From positions 33,691,733 to 33,755,732 of the forward strand of contig JARWIR010000002.1 in assembly GCA_029959085.1 (NCBI GenBank): 64,000 nucleotides of DNA, in the 5' to 3' direction. The stretch's first letter is position 1, and every line of letters begins with the position of its first letter. Made by a program: the position numbers and the translations under genes. The notes beneath the pieces were generated by a model. That model searched no databases and was not told the DNA's origin. It saw only the letters and a program-made list of their open reading frames with translations. Below, piece after piece: positions 47,977-63,100 of the stretch. The stretch comes from Nemophila menziesii. Lineage: Eukaryota > Streptophyta > Magnoliopsida > Boraginales > Hydrophyllaceae.

Positions 47977-48985
47977 GCATTTAAACATTATGGTTGAATG
48001 TTATGGTTGGTAATAAATCTAACGGACCCAAAATAAGATATCCTAAAATAGAATATTGAAAATAACTTAAAAGTAAACAAATCACATCTCTAAACGTAAA
48101 ACAGATGATCTTAGATGGAGAAGCCATCTGTCGGTCCCAGAAGGCCCAACACACTAAAAAAACATATATTATGCGCCCCATTCTAAGAAAGTATGCGGAA
48201 GTTAGCAAAAATCCTCCCGGGAACTTAAAAAATCTTAAAAACGGTCCGCAGAGTGTTTGGATGATAGAAACGAGCTAAAAGCTTCACGTTGTTATCCTTT
48301 CCATAGTTAGGGTTCAGTGATTAAGGTTTTGGGATTAGAGTATAGGGTTTAGTGTTTAGAGCTTGGGGTTTCTGGTTATGGTTTATTGTAAGTGTTTATG
48401 GTTATTATTTAGGGCTTATGGTCATCGATTAGGTATAATGTTTTAGGGTATAATGTTAGAGATTTTAGAAATTAGGGTATAATGTTAGAGATTTTAGAAA
48501 TTAGGGTTGATTGTTACGGTTACTAAAAACCTAACGGACCCGAAATACGATATACTAAAATACAATATTGAAAACAACTTAAAGTCAACAAAAACATCTC
48601 AAAACGTAAGATAGATGATCTTGGATGGTGAATCTATCTGTCGATCCCAGAAGGCTCAACGCACTCAAAAAATATATATTATGTGCCACATTCTGAGAAA
48701 GTATGCAAAAGTTAACAAAAACCCTCCCGGGAAGTTCAAAAAACTTAAAAACGTTTTGCAGAGTGTTTGAATGATAGAAGCGAGCCAAAATCTTCACGTT
48801 ATTGTTCTTTCCATAGTTAGGGTTCAGTGATTATGGTTTTGGGATTAGGGTATAGGGTTTAGTGTTTAGGGTTTGGGGTTTCTGGTTACAGTTTATAGTT
48901 AATGTTTATGGTTAGTATTTAGGGCTTATGGTGATGGATTAGGTGTAGGTTATAGGGTTATGGTTTTGTGTTTATGGTTGAGGGT
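47977..48985. repeat. Copy of 40784-41788 displaced by about 7.2 kb
   Basis: Offset 7,193 bp at the start and 7,204 bp later, the sum of the 4.1-kb and 3.1-kb duplications. Both copies have the small direct duplication GGTATAATGTTAGAGATTTT repeated near 41260 and 48460. Confidence 0.8.
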
Positions 48986-49049
48986 ATAATGTTGGAGTTT
49001 TTAGACATTATGGTTGAATGTTATGGTTGGTAATAAATCTAACAGACCC

Positions 49050-52000
49050 AAAATAAGATATCCTAAAATAGAATATTGAAAACAACTTAAAAGTAAACAA
49101 ATTACATCTCTAATCGTAAACCGGATGATCTTAGATGGAGAAGCCATCTGTCGGTCCCAGAGGGCCCAACACACTCAAAAAACATAAATTATGCGCCCCA
49201 TTCTAAGAAAGTATGCGGAAGTTAGCAAAAATCCTCCCGGGAACTTAAAAAATCTTAAAAACGGTTCGCAGAGTGTTTGGATGATAGAAACGAGCCAAAA
49301 GCTTCACGTTGTTATCCTTTCCATAGTTAGGGTTCTGTGATTAAGGTTTTGGGATTAGAGTATAGGGTTTAGTGTTTAGAGCTTGGGGTTTCTGGTTACG
49401 GTTTATTGTAAGTGTTTATAGTTATTATTTAGGGCTTATGTTCATGGATTAGGTGTAGGTTATAGGGTTAAGGTTTCGTGTTTATGATTTAGGCAATAAT
49501 GTTAGAGATTTTAGAAATTAGGGTTGAATGTTACGATTGGTAAAACCCTAACAAACCCAAAATACGATATCCTAAAATAGAATATTAAAATCAACCTAAA
49601 AGTCTACAAAACACATCTCAAAACGTAAAACAAATGATCTTGGATGGCAAAGCTATCTGTCGGTCCCAGAAGGCCCAACGCACTCAAAAAACGTATATAA
49701 TGTGCCCCACTTGGAGAAAGTATGCGAAAGTTAGCCAAAACCCTCCCGGGAACTTCAAAAATCTAAAAAACGGTTTGTAGAGTGTTTGGATGATAGAAAA
49801 GAGCCAAAATCTTCACGTTATTATCCTTTCCATAGTTAGGGTTCAGTGATTAAGGTTTTGGGATTAGGGTATAGGGTTTAATGTTTAGGGTTTGGGGTTT
49901 CTAGTTAGGGTTTATTGTTAGTGTTTATGGTTAGTATTTAGGGCTTATGGTGATGGATTAGGTGTAGGTTATAAGGGTTATGGTTTTGTGTTTATGGTTG
50001 AGGGTATAATGTTAGAGTATTTAGACATTATAGTTGAATGTTATGGTTAGTAAAAAAAATTAACGGACCCAAAATAAGATATCCTAAAACAGAATATTGA
50101 AAACAACTTAAAAGTAAACAAAACACATCTCTAAACGTAAAACGAATGATCTTAGATGGATAAGCCAACTGTCGGTCCCAGAAGGCCCAACGCACTCAAA
50201 AAAGCATATATTATGTGCACCATTCTAAAAAAGGTATGCGAAAGTTAGCAAAAATCCTCCCGGCAACTTAAAAAATCTTAAAAACGGTTCGCAGAGAGTT
50301 TGGATGATAAAAACGAGCAAAAATCTTCACGATGTTATCCTTTCCATAGTTAGGGTTCAGTGATTTAGGTTTGGGATTTGGGTATAGGGTTTAGTGTTTA
50401 GGGCTTGGGGTTTCTGGTTACAGTTTATTGTTAGTGTTTATGGTTATTATTTAGAGCTTATGGTCATGGATTAGGTGTAGGTTATAGGGTTAAGGTTTTG
50501 TGTTTATGATTTAGGCAATAAGGTTAGAGATTTTAGAAATTACGGTTGAATGTTACGGTTGGTAAAACCCTAACAAACCCGAAATACGATATCCTAAAAT
50601 AGAATATTAAAATCAACCTAAAAGTCTACAAAACACATCTCAAAACGTAAAACAAATGATCTTGGACGGCAAAGCTATCTGTCGGTCCCAGAAGGCCCAA
50701 CGCACTCAAAAAACGTATATAATGTGCCCCACTTGGAGAAAGTATGCGAAAGTTAGCAAAAACCCTCCCGGGAACTTCAAAAATCTAAAAAACGGTTTGT
50801 AGAGTGTTTGGATGATAGAAAAGAGCCAAAATCTTCGCGTTATTATCCTTTCCATAGTTAGGGTTCAGTGATTACGGTTTTGGGATTAGGGTATAGGGTT
50901 TAGTGTTTAGGGTTTGGGGTTTCTAGTTACGGTTTATTGTTAGTGTTTATGGTTAGTATTTAGGGCTTATGGTGATGGATTAGGTGTAGGTTATAGGGTT
51001 ATGGTTTTGTGTTTATGGTTGAGGGTATAATGTTAGAGTCTTTAGACATTATGGTTGAATGTTATGGTTGGTAATAAATCTAACGGACCCAAAATAAGAT
51101 ATCCTAAAATAGAATATTGAAAACAACTTAAAAGTAAACAAATCACATCTCTAAACGTAAAACGGATGATCTTAGATGGAGAAGCCATCTGTCGGTCCCA
51201 GAAGGCCGAACACACTCAAAAAACATAAATTATGCGCCCCATTCTAAGAAAGTATGCGGAAGTTAGCAAAAATCGTTCCGGGAACATAAAAAATCTTAAA
51301 AACGTTTCGCAGAGAGTTTGGATGATAAAAACGAGCAAAAATCTTCACGTTGTTATCCTTTCCATAGTTAGGGTTCTGTGATTAAGGTTTTGGGATTAGA
51401 GTATAGGGTTTAGTGTTTAGAGCTTGGGGTTTCTGGTTACGGTTTATTGTAAGTGTTTGTGGTTATTATTTAGGGCTTATGGTCATGGATTAGGTGTAGG
51501 TTATAGGGTTAAGGTTTCGTGTTTATGATTTAGGCAATAAGGTTAGAGATTTTAGAAATTAGGGTTGAATGTTACGGTTGGTAAAACCCTAACAAACCCG
51601 AAATACGATATCCTAAAATAGAATATTAAAATCAACCTAAAAGTCTACAAAACACATCTCAAAACGTAAAACAAATGATCTTGGACGGCAAAGCTATCTG
51701 TCGGTCCCAGAAGGCCCAACGCACTCAAAAAACGTATATAATGTGCCCCACTTGGAGAAAGTATGCGAAAGTTAGCAAAAACCCTCCCGGGAACTTCAAA
51801 AATCTTAAAAACGGTTTGTAGAGTGTTTGGATGATAGAAAAGAGCCAAAATCTTCGCGTTATTATCCTTTCCATAGTTAGGGTTCAGTGATTAAGGTTTT
51901 GGGATTAGGGTATAGGGTTTAGTGTTTAGGGTTTGGGGTTTCTAGTTACGGTTTATTGTTAGTGTTTATGGTTAGTATTTAGGGCCTATGGTGATGGATT

Positions 52001-55000
52001 AGGTGTAGGTTATAGGGTTATGGTTTTGTGTTTATGGTTGAGGGTATAATGTTAGAGTATTTAGACATTATGGTTGAATGGTATGGTTGGTAATAAATCT
52101 AACGGACCCAAAATAAGATATCCTAAAATAGAATATTGAAAACAACTTAAAAGTAAACAAATCACATCTCTAAACGTAAAACGGATGATCTTAGATGGAG
52201 AAGCCATCTGTCGGTCCCAGAAGGCCCAACACACTCAAAAAACATAAATTATGCGCCCCATTCTAAGAAAGTATGCGGAAGTTAGCAAAAATCGTTCCAC
52301 GAACTTAAAAAATCTTAAAAACGTTTCGCAGAGAGTTTGGATGATAAAAACGAGCAAAAATCTTCACGTTGTTATCCTTTCCATAGTTAGGGTTCTGTGA
52401 TTAAGGTTTTGGGATTAGAGTATAGGGTTTAGTGTTTAGAGCTTGGGGTTTCTGGTTACGGTTTATTGTAAGTGTTTATGGTTATTATTTAGGGCTTATG
52501 GTCATGGATTAGGTGTAGGTTATAGGGTTAAGGTTTCGTGTTTATGATTTAGGCAATAAGGTTAGAGATTTTAGAAATTACGGTTGAATGTTACGGTTGG
52601 TAAAACCCTAACAAACCCGAAATACGATATCCTAAAATAGAATATTAAAATCAACCTAAAAGTCTACAAAACACATCTCAAAACGTAAAACAAATGATCT
52701 TGGACGGCAAAGCTATCTGTCGGTCCCAGAAGGCCCAACGCACTCAAAAAACGTATATAATGTGCCCCACTTGGAGAAAGTATGCGAAAGTTAGCAAAAA
52801 CCCTCCCGGGAACTTCAAAAATCTTAAAAACGGTTTGTAGAGTGTTTGGATGATAGAAAAGAGCCAAAATCTTCGCGTTATTATCCTTTCCATAGTTAGG
52901 GTTCAGTGATTAAGGTTTTGGGATTAGGGTATAGGGTTTAGTGTTTAGGGTTTGGGGTTTCTAGTTACGGTTTATTGTTAGTGTTTATGGTTAGTATTTA
53001 GGGCCTATGGTGATGGATTAGGTGTAGGTTATAGGGTTATGGTTTTGTGTTTATGGTTGAGGGTATAATGTTAGAGTATTTAGACATTATGGTTGAATGT
53101 TATGGTTGGTAATAAATCTAACGGACCCAAAATAAGATATCCTAAAATAGAATATTGAAAACAACTTAAAAGTAAACAAATCACATCTCTAAACGTAAAA
53201 CGGATGATCTTAGATGGAGAAGCCATCTGTCGGTCCCAGAAGGCCCAACACACTCAAAAAACATAAATTATGCGCCCCATTCTAAGAAAGTATGCGGAAG
53301 TTAGCAAAAATCGTTCCACGAACTTAAAAAATCTTAAAAACGTTTCGCAGAGAGTTTGGATGATAAAAACGAGCAAAAATCTTCACGTTGTTATCCTTTC
53401 CATAGTTAGGGTTCTGTGATTAAGGTTTTGGGATTAGAGTATAGGGTTTAGTGTTTAGAGCTTGGGGTTTCTGGTTACGGTTTATTGTAAGTGTTTATGG
53501 TTATTATTTAGGGCTTATGGTCATGGATTAGGTGTAGGTTATAGGGTTAAGGTTTCGTGTTTATGATTTAGGCAATAAGGTTAGAGATTTTAGAAATTAC
53601 GGTTGAATGTTACGGTTGGTAAAACCCTAACAAACCCGAAATACGATATCCTAAAATAGAATATTAAAATCAACCTAAAAGTCTACAAAACACATCACAA
53701 AACGTAAAACAAATGATCTTGGACGGCAAAGCTATCTGTCGGTCCCAGAAGGCCCAACGCACTCAAAAAACGTATATAATGTGCCCCACTTGGAGAAAGT
53801 ATGCGAAAGTTAGCAAAAACCCTCCCGGGAACTTCAAAAATCTTAAAAACGGTTTGTAGAGTGTTTGGATGATAGAAAAGAGCCAAAATCTTCACGTTAT
53901 TATCCTTTCCATAGTTTGGGTTCAGTGATTAAGGTTTTGGGATTAGGGTATAGGGTTTAATGTTTAGGGTTTGGGGTTTCTAGTTACGGTTTATTGTTAG
54001 TGTTTATGGTTAGTATTTAGGGCCTATGGTGATGGATTAGGTGTAGGTTATAGGGTTATGGTTTTGTGTTTATGGTTGAGGGTATAATGTTAGAGTATTT
54101 AGACATTATGGTTGAATGTTATGGTTAGTAAAAAAAATTAACGGACCCAAAATAAGATATCCTAAAACAGAATATTGAAAACAACTTAAAAGTAAACAAA
54201 ACACATCTCTAAACGTAAAACGAATGATCTTAGATGGAGAAGCCATCTGTCGGTCCCAGAAGGCCCAACGCACTCAAAAATACATATATTATGTGCACCA
54301 TTCTAAAAAAGGTGTGCGAAAGTTAGCAAAAATCCTCCCGGAAACTTAAAAAATCTTAAAAACGGTTCGCAGAGAGTTTGGATGATAAAAACGAGCAAAA
54401 ATCTTCACGATGTTATCCTTTCCATAGTTAGGGTTCAGTGATTTAGGTTTGGGATTAGGGTATAGGGTTTAGTGTTTAGGGCTTGGGGTTTCTGGTTACA
54501 GTTTATTGTTAGTGTTTATGGTTATTATTTAGGGCTTATGGTCATGGATTAGGTGTAGGTTATAGGGTTAAGGTTTTGTGTTTATGATTTAGGCAATAAG
54601 GTTAGAGATTTTAGAAATTACGGTTGAATGTTACGGTTGGTAAAACTCTAACAAACCCGAAATACGATATCCTAAAATAGAATATTAAAATCAACCTAAA
54701 AGTCTACAAAACACATCACAAAACGTAAAACAAATGATCTTGGACGGCAAAGCTATCTGTCGGTCCCAGAAGGCCCAACGCACTCAAAAAACGTATATAA
54801 TGTGCCCCACTTGGAGAAAGTATGTGAAAGTTAGCAAAAACCCTCCCGGGAACTTCAAAAATCTAAAAAACGGTTTGTAGAGTGTTTGGATGATTGAAAA
54901 GAGCCAAAATCTTCGCGTTATTATCCTTTCCATAGTTAGGGTTCAGTGATTAAGGTTTTGGGATTAGGGTATAGGGTTTAGTGTTTAGGGTTTGGGGTTT

Positions 55001-58000
55001 CTAGTTACGGTTTATTGTTAGTGTTTATGGTTAGTATTTAGGGCTTATGGTGATGGATTAGGTGTAGGTTATAGGGTTATGGTTTTGTGTTTATGGTTGA
55101 GGGTATAATGTTAGAGTATTTAGACATTATGGTTGAATGTTATGGTTGGTAATAAATCTAACGGACCCAAAATAAGATATCCTAAAATAGAATATTGAAA
55201 ACAACTTAAAAGTAAACAAATCACATCTCTAAACCTAAAACGGATGATCTTAGATGGAGAAGCCATCTGTCGGTCCCAGAAGGCCCAACACACTAAAAAA
55301 ACATAAATTATGCGCCCCATTCTAAGAAAGTATGCGGAAGTTAGCAAAAATCCTCCCGGGAACTTAAAAAATCTTAAAAACGGTTCGCAGAGTGTTTGGA
55401 TGATAGAAACGAGCCAAAAGCTTCACGTTGTTATCCTTTCCATAGTTAGGGTTCTGTGATTAAGGTTTTGGGATTAGAGTATAGGCTTTAGTGTTTAGAG
55501 CTTGGGGTTTCTGGTTACGGTTTATTGTAAGTGTTTATAGTTATTATTTAGGGCTTATGGTCATGGATTAGGTGTAGGTTATAGGGTTAAGGTTTTGTGT
55601 TTATGATTTAGGCAATAATGTTACAGATTTTAGAAATTAGGGTTGAATGTTATGGTTGGTAAAACCCTAACAAACCCAAAATACGATCCTAAAATAGAAT
55701 ATTAAAATCAACCTAAAAGTCTACAAAACACATCTCAAAACGTAAAACAAATGATCTTGGACGGAAAAGCTATCTGTCGGTCCCAGAAGGCCCAACGCAC
55801 TCAAAAAACGTATATAATGTGCCCCACTTGGAGAAAGTATGCGAAAGTTAGCAAAAACCCTCCCGGGAACTTCAAAAATCTAAAAAACGGTTTGTAGAGT
55901 GTTTGGATGATAGAAAAGAGCCAAAATCTTCACGTTATTATCCTTTCCATAGTTAGGGTTCAGTGATTAAGGTTTTGGGATTAGGGTATAGGGTTTAATG
56001 TTTAGGGTTTGGGGTTTCTAGTTACGGTTTATTGTTAGTGTTTATGGTTAGTATTTAGGGCTTATGGTGATGGATTAGGTGTAGGTTATAGGGTTATGGT
56101 TTTGTGTTTATGGTTGAGGGTATAATGTTAGAGTATTTAGACATTATAGTTGAATGTTATGGTTAGTAAAAAAAATTAACGGACCCAAAATAAGATATCC
56201 TAAAACAGCATATTGAAAACAACTTAAAAGTAAACAAAACACATCTCTAAACGTAAAACGAATGATCTTAGATGGATAAGCCAACTGTCGGTCCCAGAAG
56301 GCCCAACGCACTCAAAAAAACATATATTATGTGCACCATTCTAAAAAAGGTATGCGAAAGTTAGCAAAAATCCTCCCGGCAACTTAAAAAATCTTAAAAA
56401 CGGTTCGCAAAGAGTTTTGATGATAAAAACGAGCAAAAATCTTCACGATGTTATCCTTTCCATAGTTAGGGTTCAGTGATTTAGGTTTGGGATTAGGGTA
56501 TAGGGTTTAGTGTTTAGGGCTTGGGGTTTCTGGTTACAGTTTATTGTTAGTGTTTATGGTTATTATTTAGGGCTTATGGTCATGGATTAGGTGTAGGTTA
56601 TAGGGTTAAGGTTTTGTGTTTATGATTTAGGCAATAAGGTTAGAGATTTTAGAAATTACGGTTGAATGTTACGGTTGGTAAAACTCTAACAAACCCGAAA
56701 TACGATATCCTAAAATAGAATATTAAAATCAACCTAAAAGTCTACAAAACACATCTCAAAACGTAAAACAAATGATCTTGGACGGCAAAGCTATCTGTCG
56801 GTCCCAGAAGGCCCAACGCACTCAAAAAACGTATATAATGTGCCCCACTTGGAGAAAGTATGCGAAAGTTAGCAAAAACCCTCCCGGGAACTTCAAAAAT
56901 CTAAAAAACGGTTTGTAGAGTGTTTGGATGATTGAAAAGAGCCAAAATCTTCGCGTTATTATCCTTTCCATAGTTAGGGTTCAGTGATTACGGTTTTGGG
57001 ATTAGGGTATAAGGTTTAGTGTTTAGGGTTTGGGGTTTCTAGTTACGGTTTATTGTTAGTGTTTATGGTTAGTATTTAGGGCTTATGGTGATGGATTAGG
57101 TGTAGGTTATAGGGTTATGGTTTTGTGTTTATGGTTGAGGGTATAATGTTAGAGTATTTAGACATTATGGTTGAATGTTATGGTTGGTAATAAATCTAAC
57201 AGACCCAAAATAAGATATCCTAAAATAGAATATTGAAAACAACTTAAAAGTAAACAAATCACATCTCTAAACGTAAAACGGATGATCTTAGATGGAGAAG
57301 CCATCTGTCGGTCCCAGAAGGCCCAACACACTCAAAAAACATAAATTATGCGCCCCATTCTAAGAAAGTATGCGGAAGTTAGCAAAAATCCTCCCGGGAA
57401 CTTAAAAAATCTTAAAAACGGTTCGCAGAGTGTTTGGATGATAGAAACGAGCCAAAATCTTCACGACGTTATCCTTTCCATAGTTAGGGTTCAGTGATTT
57501 AGGTTTGGGATTAGGGTATAGGGTTTAGTGTTTAGGGCTTGGGGTTTCTGGTTACAGTTTATTGTTAGTGTTTATGGTTATTATTTAGGGCTTATGGTCA
57601 TGGATTAGGTGTAGGTTATAGGGTTAAGGTTTTGTGTTTATGATTTAGGCAATAATGTTAGAGATTTTAGAAATTAGGGTTGAATGTTACGGTTGGTAAA
57701 AAAACCTAACAAACCCAAAATACGATATCCTAAAATAGAATATTAAAATCAACCTAAAAGTCTACAAAACACATCTCAAAACGTAAAACAACTAATCTTG
57801 GACGGCAAAGCTATCTGTCGGTCCCAGAAGGCCCAACGCACTCAAAAAACGTATATAATGTGCCCCACTTGGAGAAAGTATGCGAAAGTTAGCAAAAACC
57901 CTCCCGGGAACTTCAAAAAACTAAAAAACGGTTTGTAGAGTGTTTGGATGATAGAAAAGAGCCAAAATCTTCACGTTATTATCCTATCCATAGTTAGGGT

Positions 58001-58195
58001 TCAGTGATTAAGGTTTTGGGATTAGGGTATAGGGTTTAATGTTTAGGGTTTGGGGTTTCTAGTTACGGTTTATTGTTAGTGTTTATGGTTAGTATTTAGG
58101 GCTTATGGTGATGGATTAGGTGTAGGTTATAGGGTTATGGTTTTGTGTTTATGGTTGAGGGTATAATGTTAGAGTATTTAGACATTAAAGTTGAA
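49050..58195. repeat. Dimeric higher-order repeat, about 1,020-bp period, nine copies
   Basis: Two monomer types alternate. One has GACGGCAAAGC, ACGTATATAATGTGCC and CCACTTGGAGAAAG; the other has GATGGAGAAGCC (or GATAAGCC) and CCATTCTAAGAAAG (or CTAAAAAAGG). The marker AAAACGTAAAACAAATGATC or its close variant occurs at 49621, 50642, 51661, 52680, 53699, 54720, 55737, 56758 and 57778, with steps of 1,017-1,021 bp. Confidence 0.9.
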
Positions 58196-60199
58196 TGTTA
58201 TGGTTGGTAAAAAAATTTAACGGACCCAAAATAAGATATTCTAAAATAGAATATTAAAAACAACCTAAAAGTCAACAAAACAAATCTCAAAATGTAAAAC
58301 AGATGATCTTGGATGGCGAAGCTATCTGTCGGTCCCAGAAGGCCTAAAGCACTCAAAAAATTTATATTATGTGCCCCATTCTTAGAAAGTATGCAATAGG
58401 TAGCATAAACCTTCCCCGGAACTTTAAAAATCTTAAAAACGGTTTGCAAAGTGTTTAATTATAGAGACGAGCCAAAATCTTCACGTTATTATCCTTTCCA
58501 TATCGTTAGGGTTCAGTGTAGGGTTTTGGGTTTTGGGCTTCTGGTTATGGTTTATTGTTAGTGTTTATAGGTTAGCGTTTAGGGCTTATGGTGGTGGATT
58601 AGGTGTACGTTATAGGGTTAAGGTTTTGTGTTTATGATTTAGGGTATAATGTTAGAGATTTTAGAAATTAGGGTTGATTGTTACGGTTACTAAAAACCTA
58701 GCGGACCCAAAATACGATATACTAAAATACAATATTAAAAACAACATTAAAGTCAACAAAAGACATCTCAAAACATAAGATAGATGATCTTGGATGGTGA
58801 AGCTATCTGTCGGTCCCAGAAGGCCCAACGCACACAAAAAATTTATATTATGTGCCACATTCTGAGAAAGTATGCAAAAATCTTAAAAACGATTTGCAGA
58901 TTGTTTGAATGATAGAAACGAGCCAAAATCTTCACGTTATTGTCCTTTCCATAGTTAGGGTTCAGTGATTAAGGTTTTGGGATTAGGATATAGGGTTTAG
59001 TGTTTAGGGTTTGGGGTTTCTGGGTACGGTTTATTGTTAGTGTTTATGGTTAGTATTTAGGGCTTATGGTGATGGATTAGGTGTAGGTTATAGGGTTATG
59101 GTTTTGTGTTTATGGTTGAGGGTATAATGTTATAGTTTGTAGACATTATGGTTGAATGTTATGGTTGGTAATTAAACATAACGAACCCAAAATAAGATAT
59201 CCTAAAATAGAATATTTAAAATAACCTACAAGTCAACAAAACACATCTCAAAATGTAAAATAGATTATCTTAGATGGTGAAGCCAACTGTCGGTCCCAGA
59301 AGGCCCAACGCACTCAAAAAACATATATTATGTGCCCCATTCTCAGAAAGTATGCGAAAGTTAGCAAAAATCCTTCCGGGAACTTAAAAAATCTTAAAAA
59401 CGGTTTGCAGAGTGTTTGGATAATAGAAACGAGCCAAAATCTTCCCGTTGTTATCCTTTCCATAGTTAGGCTTCAGTGATTAAGGTATAGGGTTTAGTGT
59501 TTAGGGCTTGGGGTTTCTGGTTAAAGTTTATTGTTAGTGTTTAAGGTTATTATTTAGGGCTTAGGGTCATGGATTAGGTGTAGGTTATAGGGTTAAGGTT
59601 TTGTGTTTATGATTTAGGGAATAATGTTAGAGATTTTAGAAATTAGGGTTGAATGTTACGGTTGGTAAAACCCTAACAAACGCAAAATACGATATCCTAA
59701 AATAGAATATTAAAATCAACCTAAAAGTCAACAAAACATATCTCAAAACGTAAAACAGATGATCTTGGACGGCGAAGCTATCTGTCGGTCCCAGAAGGAC
59801 CAACGCACTCAAAAAACGTATATAATGTGCCCCACTTGGAGAGAGTATGCGAAAGTTAGCAAAACCCCTCCTGGGTATTTCAAAAATCTAAAAAACGGTT
59901 TGCAGAGTGTTTGGACGATAGAAATGAGCCAAAATCTTCACGTTATTATCCTTTCCATGGTTCATGTTCAGTGATTAAGGTTTTGAGATTAGGGTAAAGG
60001 GTTTTAATGTTTAGGGTTTATGGTTTCTGGTTACGGTTTATTGTTAGTGTTTATCGTTAGTATTTAGGGCTTATGGTGATGGATTAGGTTCAGGTTATTG
60101 GGTTATGGTTTTGTGTTTATGGTTGATGGTATAATGTTATAGTTTGTAGACATTATGGTTGTATGTTATGATTGGTAAAAAAACATAACGAACCCAAAA

Positions 60200-63100
60200 T
60201 AAGATATCCTAAAATAGAATATTTAAAATAACCTACAAGTCAACAAAACACATCTCAAAATGTAAAATAGATTATCTTAGATGGTGAAGCCAATTGTCGG
60301 TCCCAGAAGGCCCAACGCACTCAAAAAACATATATTATGTGCCCCATTCTAAGAAAGTATGCGAAAGTTAGCAAAAATCCTTCCGGGAACTTAAAAAATC
60401 TTAAAAACGGTTTACAGAGTGTTTGGATGATAGAAACGAGCCAAAATCTTCCCGTTGTTATCCTTTCCATAGTTAGGCTTCAGTGATTAAGGTATAGGGT
60501 TTAGTGTTTAGGGCTTAGGGTTTCTGGTTACAGTTTATTGTTAGTGTTTATGGTTATTATTTAGGGCTTAGGGTCATGGATTAGGTGTAGGTTATAGGGT
60601 TAAGGTTTTATGTTTATGATTTAGGGAATAATGTTAGAGATTTTAGAAATTAGGGTTGAATGTTATGGTTGGTAAAACCCTAACAAACCCAAAATACGAT
60701 ATCCTAAAATAGAATATTAAAATCAATCTAAAAGTCAACAAAACATATCTCAAAACGTAAAACAGATGATCTTGGACGGCGAAGCTATCTGTCGGTCCCA
60801 GATGGACCAACGCACTCAAAAAACGTATATAATGTGCCCCACTTGGAGAGAGTATGCGAAAGTTAGCAAAAACCCTCCTGGGTATTTCAAAAATCTTAAA
60901 AACGGTTTGCAGAGTGTTTGGACGATAAAAATGAGCCAAAATCTTCACGTTATTATCCTTTCCATGGTTCGTGTTCAGTGATTAAGGTTTTGAGATTAGG
61001 GTAAAGGGTTTAGTGTTTAGGGTTTAGGGTTTCTGGTTACGGTTTATTGTTAGTGTTTATGGCTAGTATTTAGGGCTTATGGTGATGGATTAGGTGTACG
61101 TTATAGAGTTAAGGTTTTGCGTTTATGGTTTAGGGTATAATGTTAGAGTTTTTAGACATTATGGTTGAATGTTACGGTTGGTAAAAAAACCTAACAGACC
61201 CATAAATAAGATATTCTAAAATAGAATATTAAAAACAACCTAAAAAAGTAAACAAAACACATTTCAAAATTTAAAACAGATGATCTTGGATGGCGAAGCT
61301 ATCTGTCGGTCCCAGAAGGCCCAACGCACTCAAAAAATTTATATTATGTGCCCAATTTTGAGAAAGTATGCAAAGTTAGCATAAACCCTCCCCGGAACTT
61401 CAAAAATCTTAAAAACGGTTTGTAGAGTGTTTTTAACTATAGAGACGATCCAAAATCTTCAAGTTAATATCCTTTCCATCGTTAGGGTTCAGTGATTAAG
61501 GTTTTGGGATTAGGGTATACGGTTTAGTGTGTAGGGTTTTGGGCTTCTGGTTATGGTTTATTGTTAGTGTTTATAGGTTAGTGTTTAGGGCTTATGGTGG
61601 TGGATTAGGTGTACGTTATAGGGTTAAGGTTTTGTGTTTATGATTTAGAGTATAATGTTAGAGATTTTAGAAATTAGGGTTGAATGTTACGGTTACTAAA
61701 AACCTAATGGACCCGAAATACGATATCCTAGAATACAATATTAAAAACAACCTTAAAGTCAACAAAACTCATCTCAAAACGTAAAATAGATGATCTTGGA
61801 TGGTGAAGCTATCTGTCGGTCCCAGAAGGCCCAACGCACTCAAAAAATTTATATTATGTGCCGCATTCTGAGAAAGTATGCAAAAGTTAACGAAAACCCT
61901 CCCGGGAACTTCAGAAATCTTAAAAACGGTTTGCAGAGTGTTTGGATGATAGAAACGAGCCAAAATCTTCACGTTATTATCCTTTCCATAGTTAGGGTTC
62001 AGTGATTAAGGTTTTGGGATTAGGGTATTGGGTTTAGTGTTTAGGGTTTGGGGTTTCTGGTTACGGTTTATTGTTAGTGTTTATGGTTAGTATTTAGGGC
62101 TTATGGTGATGAATTAGGTGTAGGTTATAGGGTTATGGTTTTGTGTTTATGGTTGAGGGTATAATGTTAGAGTTTTTAGACATTATGGTTGAATGTTATG
62201 GTTGGTAAAAAAACATAACAGACTCAAAATGAGATATCCTAAAATAGAATATTTCAAATAACCTACAAGTCAACAAAACACATCTCAAAATGTAAAATAG
62301 ATTATCTTAGATTGCGAAGCCAACAGTCGGTCCCAGAAGGCCCAACGCACTCAAAAAACATATATTATGTGCCCCATTCTAAGAAAGTATGCGAAAGTTA
62401 GCAAAAATCCTCCCGGGAACTTAAAAAATCTTAAAAACGGTATGCAGAGTGTTTGGATGATAGAAACGAGCCAAAATCTTCCCGTTGTTATCCTTTCCAT
62501 AGTTAGGCTTCAGTGATTAAGGTATAGGGTTTAGTGTTTAGGGCTTGGGGTTTCTGGTTACAGTTTATTGTTAGTGTTTATGGTTATTATTTAGGGCTTA
62601 CGGTCATGGATTAGGTGTAGGTTATAGGGTTAAGGTTTTGTGTTTATGATTTAGGGAATAATGTTAGAGATTTTAGAAATTAGGGTTGAATGTTACGGTT
62701 GGTAAAACCCTAACAAACCCAAAATAAGATATCCTAAAATAGAATATTAAAATCAACCTAAAAGTCAACAAAACATATCTCAAAACGTAACACAGATGAT
62801 CTTGGACGGCGAAGCTATCTGTCGGTCCCAGAAGGACCAACGCACTCAAAAAACGTATATAATGTGCCCCACTTGGAGAGAGTATGCGAAAGTTAGCAAA
62901 AACCCTCCTGGGTATTTTAAAAATCTAAAAAACGGTTTGCAGAGTGTTTGGACGATAGAAATGAGCCAAAATCTTCACGTTATTATCCTTTCCATGGTTC
63001 GTGTTCAGTGATTAAGGTATTGAGATTAGGGTAAAGGGTTTAGTGTTTAGGGTTTAGGGTTTCTGGTTACGGTTTATTGTTAGTGTTTATGGTTAGTATT

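Noticed and set aside
59759..63011. Repeated 71-79 codon plus-strand open frames beginning MILDGEAICRSQ
   Set aside because: These have an ATG but overlap the minus-strand frames in the same satellite segment and vary in end point with monomer type. No independent sign of coding.
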